The translations under genes and the position numbers were made by a program. A stretch of DNA of 64,000 bases from JALORV01 sp963712485 (GTDB taxonomy: Bacteria; Pseudomonadota; Gammaproteobacteria; Burkholderiales; Burkholderiaceae_F), in assembly GCA_963712485.1 (NCBI GenBank), contig CAVQID010000043.1, forward strand, positions 1 through 64,000, read 5' to 3'. The notes under the pieces were generated by a model that saw only the letters and a program-made list of their open reading frames with translations, had not been told where the DNA came from and ran no database searches. This document shows positions 1 through 9,397 of the stretch, piece after piece; position 1 is the stretch's first letter, and each line of letters starts with the position of its first letter.

Positions 1-195
1 TCACGCATCGCTTGGGCCTCGATGTTCGTCGCCCTGATGGTCGTGGGCGGTGCCGTCATGCTGTCGCTCGGCATCATCGCCCAGTACATCGGCGCGGCCA
101 CCAACATGTCCCTGGGCAAGCCGCTGTACGTCGTCGTGCGCGACCCGGCCGATACGTTCGGCGATGGACGACCGGCCGGCACGCCGGCTCCGTGA
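1..195 (+). CDS. C-terminal end of a family 2 glycosyltransferase (GtrB/DPM1-like), truncated by window edge
   Basis: Reading frame 1 is open from the first base to a TGA and gives 64 residues. The visible part is a transmembrane helix (AWASMFVALMVVGGAVMLSL) followed by GIIAQYIG and a tail ending LYVVVRDP. This resembles the last membrane segment and short cytoplasmic tail of polyprenyl-phosphate glycosyltransferases (GtrB, ArnC and DPM1 relatives), where a G-I-x-x-Y-x-G stretch precedes PxYVV. Those enzymes load a sugar onto undecaprenyl phosphate at the inner face of the membrane. The catalytic GT-A domain lies outside the window. Its stop overlaps the GTG of the next gene, which suggests one operon. 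The family call rests on the tail only. Confidence 0.55.
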   Translation, partial: SRIAWASMFVALMVVGGAVMLSLGIIAQYIGAATNMSLGKPLYVVVRDPADTFGDGRPAGTPAP

Positions 196-1118
196 TCACC
201 TGGATCGTCGGCGCGGCGGCCTGCTCGGCAGTGCGGTGGAGCGCCGTCGCAGCGAGCGCCTTCACCGGCTCGCCCGTGCCGTGGGCTCGACCCGGCCGAC
301 CGGCCGAGGTCCTCGCCGCCGACGCCGCCCGTTCCGCGGGGAGGCCGGCCGACGGCTCCTGGGCGCATCGTCTGGGCCGCAGGCGCGGCGACGGTGTCCA
401 CTTCCCAGGACGCAGGCGGACGCCGAGCTCGACGCGCTCACGCGGCCTCCTGGACGCCCTTCGCGGCGACCCGCCCGGCGGGCCCGGCTGCCGTCTTCCT
501 CACGTCGTCCGCCGGCGGCGTCTACGCGGGCTCGGCCGCGCCGCCCGTTCGACGACGGCCACCGTCCCGCGCCCCGCTCAGCGCCTACGGCGAGCTGAAG
601 CTGGCGCAGGAGGCGCTGGCCACGAGACTGCTCGACGGGCACCTGCCCCGTGGTCGATCGGCCGGGTCAGCAACCTCTACGGGCCGGGCCAGAACCTCGC
701 GCAAGCTGCAGGGACTGGTCTCGCGGCTCGCGCTGGCGGCGCTCACGCAGCAGCCGCATCAACATCTTCGTGCCGCTGGACACCATCCGTGACTACGTCT
801 ACGTCGACGACGCTGCCGCCGACGTCATCGCCCTGTGCGCCGAGCGCCGGCCGAGCAGGCCGACGACGCCGGCGTGCCGGTCATCGCCAGCGGGCGAGGG
901 CGTCACGCGTCGGCCAGCTCATCCGGTCGATGCAACTGGTCACGAAGCGGCGGGTCCCGATCGCCCTGGGCACGCATCCGAGCTCGACGCGACCAGGCGA
1001 TCGACCTGCGGCTGGTACCCGACCAACGACGCGGCCCGGGACGTCACTGCCCGCGGGGATGAAGCGGGTCCAGCTCGACCTGCTGGCGCGGCTGCAGCGG
1101 ATGCCGGTCACGGCCTGA
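192..1118 (+). CDS. NAD-dependent epimerase/dehydratase, frame-disrupted as read
   Basis: The product is only readable by moving between frames. It begins VITWIVGA-GGLLGSAV, a Rossmann GxxGxxG dinucleotide site that needs one extra base near 217. It continues through AVFLTSSAGGVYAGS (the SS-x(n)-VYG region of short-chain epimerases), LSAYGELKLAQEALA (the YxxxK catalytic pair), IGRVSNLYGPGQN and INIFVPLDTIRDYVYVDDAAADV. All are hallmarks of the extended SDR sugar-nucleotide epimerase/dehydratase family, and length after repair is close to 310 residues. The GTG start overlaps the upstream glycosyltransferase stop (GTGA). The substrate cannot be told. At least four indels are needed, most likely sequencing errors, since the conserved motifs survive in order. 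Confidence 0.7.
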   Translation: MITWIVGAAACSAVRWSAVAASAFTGSPVPWARPGRPAEVLAADAARSAGRPADGSWAHRLGRRRGDGVHFPGRRRTPSSTRSRGLLDALRGDPPGGPGCRLPHVVRRRRLRGLGRAARSTTATVPRPAQRLRRAEAGAGGAGHETARRAPAPWSIGRVSNLYGPGQNLAQAAGTGLAARAGGAHAAAASTSSCRWTPSVTTSTSTTLPPTSSPCAPSAGRAGRRRRRAGHRQRARASRVGQLIRSMQLVTKRRVPIALGTHPSSTRPGDRPAAGTRPTTRPGTSLPAGMKRVQLDLLARLQRMPVTA

Positions 1119-3198
1119 CTGCTCTTGCGCGGCCGCGTCCTTGGCGGCCTGCACGCGGGCCTTGCTGTACTGGTCGAGCAGGCTGTCGACCGACTCCAGC
1201 CCGATCACGTTGCTGCCGTCGTCGAGCAGGATCACCGGCTTGTCCCGCACCGACTCGGGCATCGCGGCACAGGTCGTCGTAGACGTCGGTCCAGGCGGCG
1301 TGTTCGTGAGCCACTCGCGACGCAGCCAGTCGACCAGCGGCTGCGCGGTCGAGTCGGCGCCGGCGAGGCCGGCGAGGAGCCGCGTGCAGAGTAGACGCGC
1401 TGGGCGGAGACATGGGAGTCGGTCAGCGCCGACGGCGCCATGGCGCCCTGCGGCAGGTAGACGCAGGCGACCGGGTTCGCCGCGATGGTCTGCACCGCCT
1501 CGTCCCGTCACGTCGGCCGGCCACCAGTAGCTCTGCGGGTTGTTGAACGGGATCGGCGGCGACCACTGCTCCGGCCGCAGCGCCGCGATCGAGCGCGGCA
1601 GCACGGTGTCGACGATGAGCAGGAAGACCACGCACCGCCAGCGCCGGCCCAGCGGGCCAGCGTCATGCGGGTAGCCTGGCCGGGTCGAGCAGCAGCAGCC
1701 CGACCGGCAGGCAGCAGCGCCGAGCAGCGACGATCGCGGTGAGGAACGTGAACTTGAGCGCGCCGTAGTGCGGGCCCTCGCCGGTGGTCCACTGGTCGAG
1801 CACGGCGATCAGTGACGGCGAAGCCGGCGAGCGAGCCCGACCGGCGAGGAGGCGGACGTAGGCGGAGCGCTGCCGATCGCCCTGCCGGCCGGCGACGATC
1901 GCCGCCGGCCAGCACCGCGGCACGCCGCCAGGATCGCCAGGATCGGGCCGGTCTGTCTCGGTGCCGCCACCGGCGGCGAACAGCGAGGACTCGTCGATGC
2001 CGAAGCCGAGGCCGCCGAGCCCGGGAATCGCGACCCACCGACGGCCGCGACTCCGCGTGCGACTCCGCCGATGACACGACCGGACGCGCTCTCGCCGGCA
2101 GTCGCCAGCAGGTACGCCAAGCGACGAGCGCATCGGCTCCCAGATGGCCGATGGCGACCAGGACGACGCAGCACGAGGCCGACCGGGTCGGCGGCCCGCC
2201 AGCCGAGCGGACGCCGCGCGCCACGAGGTAGACGAGCCAGCCGACGATGAGCACGACGGCGATCACGTTCAGCGGCAGCCAGACCGTCATGCCGCCGCCA
2301 CGACGAGCGAGGTCGAGCAGGCGCCCGCGGGGCACCCGGGACTGCGGCCAGGAAGGTCGTGCACCACAGCGTCGTGACGAGGGCCGTGAACTGGAAGGTG
2401 AGGTGGCCGTAGGCGGTGACCAGCAGGACGGCGGTGACGAGGACGAGGGCCCCGAGCCAGATCAGCGGCCACGGAATGCGCGCGCGGCGCGCCGTCCAGC
2501 CTCCGCGAGGGCCGGCGGAACCACGCCTCGGCGAGCGGCGCGAGCGCGAGCGGGGCGAGCGACGACCATGAGGAACTCGCCGAAGACCACGGTGTTGGCC
2601 GCGACCATCACCTCGTTGTAGCCACCGAGGATCAGCTGCGACACCACGCCCATCGCGTCGCCACGAAGACCAGGACCAGCTGCAGCGGTCCGCCCATCGG
2701 GACGGACTGGTCGATCGGCACGCCGGATGCGAACAGCGCCGTGAAGTCGAGCCACTTGGCGTTGTCCTCGGCGACGGCATGTCCCATGAGGAAGCTCGAC
2801 CGGGGTGAGGAAGCCGGCGCCGTCGGTCCAGCGGAGCCACATGACGACGAGGAACAGCGCCGAGGGCGACGACCGGCACGCCGATGGCCAGCACCTGCCG
2901 CCGGAGCGGGGCCTCCCGATGCGGCGGCCGCAGGAAGGCGATCGGCGGGCACGAGCAGCGCCACCAGGAGGATGACCTGGAGGTCCACGCGGGACGGCGC
3001 GGCCGTGGTCGATGGGGAAGCTGACCAGCACGCCGAAGACCGACACCGAGGCGGCAACGCGATGACGGTCCAGGCAGGGACCGCGTGCGCCAGAAGGTCA
3101 GCCCGGGAAGGACGAGGTACGCGATGAGGAGGAGGCCGTCCACGCTGCGCCGACCTCCGCTTCGCCTCGGGGATGCCGAAGTACGCGCCGCCGACCAT
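1108..3198 (-). CDS. Large polytopic membrane protein of unknown function, frame-disrupted
   Basis: On the minus strand a long membrane protein can be followed through all three frames. It starts near MVGGAYFGIPEAKRRSAQ and passes through LLLIAYLVLPGLTFW, VLAIGVPVVALGA, a loop with AEDNAKWLDFTALFASGVP, then SQLILGGYNEVMVAANTVVF, WPLIWLGALVLVTAVLLVTA and MTVWLPLNVIAVVLIVGWLV. It ends in a soluble tail containing ESVRDKPVILLDDGSNVIG. Many transmembrane helices around a few polar loops, beside glycosyltransferases, fit a GT-C-type transferase or a polymer-export component. No diagnostic motif was recognised, so no function is given. Both ends are approximate because of the indels. It is convergent with the epimerase, with about 10 bases of possible overlap. 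Confidence 0.45.
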
Positions 3199-3312
3199 CG
3201 GTCCCGCGGCAGTCTACCTACCGGGTGGACGCCGGCCGGCCTGCCGCTCGCACTCCTGATGCTGCGTGGGTGCCCGTGCCACGCGTCCTCGACCTTGCCG
3301 AGCGGGTGGCTC

Positions 3313-4787
3313 ATGGCTCCTCGGAATCATGATTGCCGCGCCTACGGCGCGTTGGCGTGGCGCCAGGCGACCTACGGCCTGGAGTACGACGAGTCCTACC
3401 TGCTCGGCGTAGTCGACAGCATCGCCTCGGGCACCGGTTTCGTCGATGATGGCGTGTCGTACTTCACCGCCGGGACCCCCTTCCATCCGCTGATCTCCAC
3501 GGGCCCGGTGCTGCTGCTTCCCGCGGCGCTGGTCTGGAAGGTGACTGGCGGTGACCTGACATGACCCGCACGGTCCCCTGGCCTTCTTCGTCCTGCTCCT
3601 CGCCTGCCTGGCAACGCTGTTCTATCGGTGGCGCGGACGCTGGGCCATGCCGGGCGCTCGCCGGCCCCCTGCTGCCGATCCTCCTGCCCGACCTGGCTAA
3701 CCGATCGCTCATGCCCGGCAGGTTCGTCTCGGGAATATCGCCGCCCTGTCGCTCGTCGCCGTCGCGGCCGTCTGGCTGACGCGGAACCGATACCTCCTGG
3801 CCGGTCTCTGCCGGTGGCCTGGCCATCCAGGTCAAGCTGAACTTCGCGATCGCCGTGATCGTCCTGTTCGCCGACCTGGACCTGGTCTACTGGCTGGCCC
3901 GCCGTGCGCCCAGCCGGCGAGACCTCCTGCTCGTGCTTCCCGGCCTCGCGCTGCCAACCCTCGCCTTCGAGGCATACAAACTTGTGGTCCTCGGCCTTGC
4001 CGGCTACTCGGCTACCTCGCGCTCGTGCGCGCCTGGAACGCGTTCAACACCGTGGCGCCGCCGCACATGCCGAACGCCACGCTGGCGAAGCTCGCTTCGC
4101 TGACCGGGCTGATGTCCGGTCCCGGCATCCTCGTATGCGCCGCGCTGGTCGCCTTGACTGTCGCCGGCTATCTGGCCGCCCCGTTCCTCGACGGCTCCCG
4201 CGAACGGAAGGAGGACTATTTCCGATGCTTAGAGCTGCCGCCCTCACGAGCCTGGGGGCGGCCGCCGGGAGCTTCTTCCTCTGGTGGCTGCTCACGTCAT
4301 CTCAGCCGAGCACGAGACCGGCCATCCCGGCATTCATCCTCGGCCTGAGCACGATCACAGCGGTGCTCCTGTGCCTTCCCTTCTCACTCCGCCGGCAATC
4401 CGCGGACAGGCTCCGAGTGGCCCTTGTGGGACTGCCCATGGCGGCCATCGTGCTCGTCCTGCTCGCGACCGCCTGGCAGGGGCAGCGCATCGCTCGCAAC
4501 GACTCCGGGGCGGTGCTGCTGAGCGACCAGCGAGCGGCGGCAGGGTTATTGCGGCCGAGACCGCCGCCCTTCCGATTGACGACTTCTGGACCAACCCAGA
4601 ATTTGCCATCCTGACTGGCCTTCCCTACCAGCCCGGCACACGCGACAACCCGGCGCTGCTCGTCTTCACCTCCGTGCGGGCACTGACCGAGCACGGGAGG
4701 CCGGATCCCTCGATCTACCTCGATCGTTGTCAGGACGTCCTGTTCGCCAGCGCCAACGTCTTGGTCTGTACGCCGCCGGGGCGCTAG
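3313..4787 (+). CDS. GT-C fold glycosyltransferase-like membrane protein (ArnT/PMT type), frame-disrupted
   Basis: After frame repair the protein begins with a short stretch leading to ATYGLEYDESYLLGVVDSIA. The acidic DE pair after the first helix is the signature of the ArnT/PMT superfamily of polyprenyl-phosphate-dependent transferases. It is followed by repeated hydrophobic helices: GPVLLLPAALVW, AFFVLLLACLATLFYRW, LLAGLCGGLAIQVKLNFAIA and LVLPGLALPTLAFEAYKLVV. A soluble tail with DFWTNPEFAILTGLPY ends at a TAG. Such enzymes move a lipid-linked sugar onto a glycan, lipid or protein on the outer face of the membrane. It diverges from the preceding membrane protein across about 115 bases. 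The start is uncertain, and at least three one-base indels interrupt it. Confidence 0.5.
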
Positions 4788-4938
4788 GCCCGGGGCGCCC
4801 GCGAGATCGGGGCACTTCTGGGCAGGCCACTGTCCGCCCAGAGCGCAGGGGCAACGTTCATAACGCGGGTTCGTCCCCGGTGCGGCATACCGTTGAAGCG
4901 GCACCACTCTGCCTGCGTCACGATCGCCGGAGGCCGCC

Positions 4939-6225
4939 ATGATCACTCGCCGGAATTATCCATTTGCCGCCGTTGCGGCGACCGCGGTGGTGACCCTCAA
5001 TGATCGGCCTGATCGGCGCTGGCCCTGCGCCGGGGCAAGTCCCCCCGAGCCCGTCGCGACGGCCACGCAGATCGATCCAATCGTCGGAGACTGGGAGACC
5101 CAGGGTGGCGTCATCCACGTCACCGGATCGGGTAGCGACTTCACCGGAGTGGTCACGCAGGCCACCTCGTTCAATCAGTGCACCCACCCGTCGGCCAGCA
5201 AATCTGGACCATGCACGGCGGCGGCGGCAGCGATCCGGGTACGCACATCGGCGTCGACTTCGCGAACTGCGGTGAACTGCCCATGCCAGCCACGTGGAGG
5301 CTGACGGACAACGGGGATGGGACGTACTCGTTGCGGCTGTGTGCCGAAGCGGGGTGTGCCACGCTCCATCGAGCGGCAGACACAACGCCCCCAGATCGAG
5401 CTCCGGGTTATGGATCGCCTGGTCCCGGCAGGCCAACCGTTCGAGGTTCGGCGGGAGTGCAGTCGATGACAGCGGGCAGGCCCAACTGAACATCGCCCTG
5501 TACTCGGACGGGACGCCTGTCGATGGCTTCTCTGAGTCATCCCAAGGTCTCGTCGATGCGACCGGCAAGACAATGCAGGGCACTGTTCCCGCGGTCTCAG
5601 GTCGGCGGCTTCTCCATCTGCATGTGGGCGGAGGACGCGGCAGGCAACAAGTCCGTGAACGCGCCGTACAGCGCTTGCGACTGGGTTGTGATCAGGTGAA
5701 GTTGGTGGAGTTCCCTGAAATCGCGAACGGCTGCGGCGGAGCCCAATGGGGGCAATGGGCGGCTGAGATCCAGAACCTGCTGCTCGACTCGCAATGGTAC
5801 GGCGACTGGAGGGCGATCCGGAGCGCCTGCAACCTGCACGACGCGGATATGCAGGGATCACAGTCAAGGACCCGTTCCGCAACGGCAAGATCACCGACTT
5901 TCGCGAGCGCTCTCGTGGTCGAAGCCGCACGCCGAGTTCAGGCGTGACCTGATATTCCTGTGCCACGCGCTTCCTCGACGATCCACGCGTCACTGCGCAG
6001 GAGATGCAACAGTGCGAGCAGGGTGCCCGGATTGTCGGGCTCGTGCTCGAAGGCACGCCCGGTGCCAACACCGACTACCAAGGTGTCCGTGACTACGCCT
6101 GGGCCGCGTTCAACACGAACCCCTCGCGCCCTGGCGTTCAGACCGACCACAACTTTCAAACAAATCCGCCCGGCGGAGGTCGCAAGACCGACGACGCACA
6201 CCGAAGATCGAAGCCCCGAGCCTGA
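4939..6225 (+). CDS. Secreted protein with a C-terminal phospholipase-A2-like motif, frame-disrupted
   Basis: It opens MITRRNYPFAAVAATAVVTL, a plausible signal peptide, then an Ala/Pro-rich linker. A beta-rich domain follows (IVGDWETQGGVIHVTGSG, MPATWRLTDNGDGTYSLRLC), resembling small secreted domains that bind a ligand or the wall. The middle reads VDATGKTMQGTVP and ICMWAEDAAGNKS, Ig-like in character. The last third has GCGGAQWG and then RSACNLHDADMQG and DLIFLC. The C-x-x-H-D spacing followed by a downstream Cys recalls the catalytic HD of prokaryotic phospholipase A2 (C-x2-HD-x2-Y). This is a motif resemblance only; the usual Tyr is replaced. Several indels break the frame, so domain borders are approximate. 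Confidence 0.4.
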
Positions 6226-6270
6226 GACCTGGGGAGATCCAAGAGACCACACTCCCAACGTCAACCACGT

Positions 6271-7511
6271 GTGTCGCCGTGCGTCCTCCACCTCAGCACG
6301 TACGACACGACGGCGGCGCGGCCCGCGCCGCCTACGCCCTGACCGGGCAATGGTCGACAGCGGTATCGAGTTCGCGCCCTCGTCGGCCGCTCGGACGGGG
6401 CGACCCGACGGTTCACCAGGTAAGCCAGCCCCGCTTCCGCGTTGCCAGCACGCAAGCTGGACCGGGCCACCTGGCGGCTGTACTGGTTGGCAAACAATGC
6501 CTGGCGATCCCCGGCCATGTTCGGAGCGCTGAGCGCCCGCGCCATCAACGCCTCGGCCGCCGACGTCGTCAACCTGCACTGGGTCACCGACGGATTCCTC
6601 TCCGTCCGGGAGATCGGCCGGATCACCAAGCCCGTCGTGTGGTCGCTCGTGGACATGTGGCCGTTCACCGGGACCGAGCACTACGGCGCCGACACCGCCG
6701 ACGCCCGCTGGCGCACCGGCTACACCCAGGCCAACCGGCCACCGGACGAGCACGGGCTCGACCTCGACCGCAGCACCTGGCAGCGCAAGAGGCGCGACTG
6801 GACGCGCGCCGATGCACATCGTCGCCGCGAACGCATGGATGCGCGATCGGGTCGAGACGAGCGCGCTCTTCGGCGCATGGCCGATCCCCCAGATCCCGCA
6901 CGTCATCGACTGCACGGCCTTCGCCCCGGTCGACCCGCGACAGGCGCGCGACCGGCTCGGCCTGCCGCAGGACATGCCGCTCGTCCTGTTCCTGAGCTCG
7001 GCCGGCATCGGCGACGCCCGCAAGGGCTGGGACCTGCTGCAGGCCGCCCTGCCCCGTGTCGGGCGAGCCACCCCGACGTCACGGTCGTCGTGGCCGGCCC
7101 GGCGGGGGCGGACGGCCGACGAGCCGGCCTCGGCCATCCCGGCCATCTGGCTCGGCCAGGTGCACGGCGACGCGGCCCTCGCCGGCCTGTACGGCGCGGT
7201 CGACGTCGTCGCGGTGCCCAGTCGAGAGGACAACATGCCGCTGGCGGCGATGGAGGCCCAGACGTGCGGGCGCCCCGTCGTCGCCTTCGACATCGGGGGG
7301 CTGCCCGACATCGTCGAGCACCACGCCACCGGCTACCTGGCCCAACCGTTCGACACCGACGATCTCGCGACGGGCCTCGTCCAGGCGATCGACGACTCGA
7401 CGCACGAGCGCCGGTGGTCGCAGGCCGCGCGCGACCGCGCACTGCGCACGTGGTCGCCCGAGGTCGTGGTCGGCCGCTACGTCGCGCTGTACGACGAGGT
7501 GCGCGAGGTGA
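6271..7511 (+). CDS. Glycosyltransferase family 4 (GT-B) protein, frame-disrupted
   Basis: The likely start is the GTG that gives VSPCVLHLSTYDTTGGA, the N-terminal nucleotide-loop region of GT4 enzymes (xxSxxdxxGGAaraa). The middle contains DVVNLHWVTDGFLSVREI. The C-terminal donor-binding half is well preserved: LFLSSAGIGDARKGWDLL, VVVAGPAG, then VVAVPSREDNMPLAAMEAQT and GRPVVAFDIGGLPDIVE. The E-x(7)-E spacing and the GG-x-P-(D/E) element are typical of retaining GT4 transferases that use a nucleotide-sugar donor at the cytoplasmic face. At least three indels are needed to join the frames, for example near 6350, 6810 and 7070. The reading then runs without a stop into the next transferase domain, so a fusion or a lost stop is possible. 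Confidence 0.7.
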
Positions 7512-8456
7512 CGGCCCCGAAGGTCCCACTGCAGCCGATCCTCGTCGTGCTCGTGTACCGCGGGGGGGCGCGCTTCGTGCGCGCCCTCGACTCGATCGAC
7601 CGATCCGAGCACCTCTTCCGCCGCGTCATCATCAGCGTCACCGGCGCCAACGACGGCGAGGACATGCAGGCGGCGCAGGCCTACCTGCGCGAGCACGCGG
7701 AGTCCGGCCGCCCGAGCAAGGTCGAGCTCGATCTGCACGGGCCTCGAGCTCCAGACGATGGACCACCAGCGCTTCTGGATCAGCTACCTCGAGCGCACGG
7801 GCGCGCGTCCGCACGACTGGATCTACTGGCTCGCCTACGACGACCAGGTGCGCCTGCGCGGGATCGAGCGGCTGGTCGACGAGCACGGCAACTGGCCCCT
7901 GGAGAAGGGCACGGCCTACTTCGGGCCGTGGGCGATGCGTCACGAGCAGGCGGACCAGCTGTTCGACGGCCCCTGGGACGAGCCGCTCGAGAGCTGGACG
8001 TCGTTCCCCGTCCCCGGCCCCACCGCCTGCCGGTGGCCACGTGGATCGCCGAGCAGCTGCGCCAGCCCACCTACATGCAGATGAGCGGCTCGGTGACGAG
8101 CTTCCTGAGCCACCAGCGCCTGGCCTCGACCCGCCTGCGCAAGCGCGGCCCGATGCGCATCGAGATGGCGATCGCCGCGGACATCGCCAACGACGCTCGT
8201 CGCGGAGTTCGCCGAGCCGGTCTGCATCATCTACGGCCGGCCCAACTCCGACCGGGCCAGCTACGGCAAGTCGGCCCGCATCGAGGACGTCCACCTCGCC
8301 GCCTGGCTCGCGCGGTACTCGAGCCGGCATCCCCGGTCGATCCCCGTCATCACGCGTGGCATGGCCAGCGTCGCGGCAGGCTACCGACGCGTGATGACCG
8401 GGTCGGGCAGCCTTCCGGCCGAGCAGTGGGTGGTGCGGGGCACCGCCGATCCCTGA
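7512..8456 (+). CDS. Glycosyltransferase (GT-A/family 2-like), frame-disrupted
   Basis: The segment from ILVVLVYRGGARFVRALDSI resembles the first beta strand and helix of a GT-A fold. VIISVTGANDGEDMQAAQAYL follows, and WIYWLAYDDQVRLRGIERL, with an acidic D-D pair where family 2 enzymes place the metal-binding DxD. Later stretches are TYMQMSGSVTSFLSHQRL, CIIYGRPNSDRASYGKSA and EQWVVRGTADP before a TGA. The frame is continuous with the preceding GT4 domain. The GTG codons around 7,499-7,510 or a lost stop could separate the two; a natural fusion cannot be excluded. Shifts near 7,740 and 8,030-8,200 break the frame. The role is probably sugar addition within the same surface polysaccharide. Confidence 0.5.
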
Positions 8457-8472
8457 TCGCAGCGCCGTGCGC

Positions 8473-9148
8473 CTACCGCGGCGATCCGTCCTGCGGGAAC
8501 GGCACCCCGTTGTTGATCGAGATGAGCAGCTCCTTCAGCCAGTGGAAGGACTCCTCGGCGTCGAGGTAGTAGTAGCCCAGCGGGATGAGGGTGACGATCA
8601 CCGCGGCCCACGTCAGCCACAGCACCGACCCGCCGGGCAGGTCGCGCACGAGCCGCCCGACGGTGCGGCTGCCCAGGACGGCGATGGCGATGATCGCAGG
8701 CGCGCAGATCATGACCAGGTCGCGTGTGCGGTCCTCGCCGAACAAGGTCGACACGACGAGCGGAACCGCGACGATGACGACGACGACGTACAGGGCGATC
8801 CACCAGGAGCGGAGCAGCAGCAGGCAGAGGACCAGGAGGAGGGCGGTCACGCCCAGGTAGCTCCACACCAGCGCCGGCCCCGCCTGAAGGGTGACCATCG
8901 CCTTCTCGATCGTGAAGCGCACGAACCCCTGGCTGGGGTCGTAGGCGGTCGCACCCTCGATCTTCTCGCCCGAGATGAACGGCAGCAGGATGCCGATCCG
9001 CGTCTTGTACGGGTCGCCGGCCACGGTGAACCACACCTGCACGACCACCAGCACCGCGACGGCCGAAGCGAGGAGCCGCACGGCGACCGCCCGCCACTCG
9101 GCGAAGGGCGGCGCGACGGCCATCAGGGAGCAGGATGACGGCCGCCAC
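8473..9148 (-). CDS. C-terminal part of a membrane protein, 5' end cut by the chimeric joint
   Basis: The minus-strand frame reads from the joint towards a TAG. It contains a helix (VAVRLLASAVAVLVVVQVWF), a loop with YKTRIGILLPFISGEKIEG and FTIEKAMVTLQAGPALVW. A run of helices follows (VTALLLVLCLLLLRSWWIAL, VVIVAVPLVVSTLF, LVMICAPAIIAIAVLGS) and a polar tail ending NNGVPFPQDG. The even transmembrane spacing suggests an integral membrane protein of the same surface-glycan region, in opposite orientation to the transferases. Its N-terminus is missing: beyond about 9,148 the sequence becomes thrS of another organism. No family was recognised. This is the cleanest frame in the left block. Confidence 0.5.
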
Positions 9149-9151
9149 GAC
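9146..9151. other. Chimeric joint between actinobacterial-like and betaproteobacterial sequence
   Basis: To the left, a minus-strand membrane protein is open and lacks a start. To the right, the plus strand begins abruptly inside threonyl-tRNA synthetase at RNEKITYKIR (first codon CGC at 9,151). The codon before it is CGA, where the family has a Leu (DLRNEK), so homology ends exactly here. Composition, gene content and frame quality change at the same point. Inference: an assembly or library chimera rather than a natural insertion. Confidence 0.8.
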
Positions 9152-9372
9152 GCAACGAAAAGATCACCTATAAAATCCGCCAGCTCAGCCTGCAGAAGAT
9201 TCCCTATGTCCTCGTCGTCGGGGAAAAGGAGAAGCAATCCGGGCCAGAGGAATTGCGGGTGGCCGTGCGTGCCCGCGGCGGGGCCGACCTCGGCGTGATG
9301 CCGTTGTCGGCCTTTGCGCAACGTCTGCAGGACGATGTTGCGCAGCGTCGCAACGTGGGCAGCACGGCTTGA
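9151..9372 (+). CDS. thrS: Threonine--tRNA ligase, C-terminal 73 residues only
   Basis: The fragment starts at the joint with RNEKITYKIRQLSLQKIPYV, then VVGEKEKQSGPEELRVAVR, and ends RNVGSTA before TGA. This is the end of the anticodon-binding domain of ThrRS, which charges tRNA-Thr in the cytoplasm. NEKIxYKIR and IPYxLVVGxKE are strongly conserved across the family. The catalytic, editing and zinc-binding parts are absent because the sequence to the left belongs to another genome. It lies 25 bases upstream of infC, the universal thrS-infC-rpmI-rplT order. In an intact genome about 570 more residues would precede it. Confidence 0.92.
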   Translation, partial: RNEKITYKIRQLSLQKIPYVLVVGEKEKQSGPEELRVAVRARGGADLGVMPLSAFAQRLQDDVAQRRNVGSTA

Positions 9373-9397
9373 TCATTGAAACCAGGAGAAGCCAACC

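Noticed and set aside
1..9148. Horizontal transfer of an actinobacterial glycan cluster into the betaproteobacterium
   Set aside because: No integrase, repeat or tRNA at the border. The joint cuts thrS at one base, and indel density differs from the rest. An assembly chimera explains this more simply.
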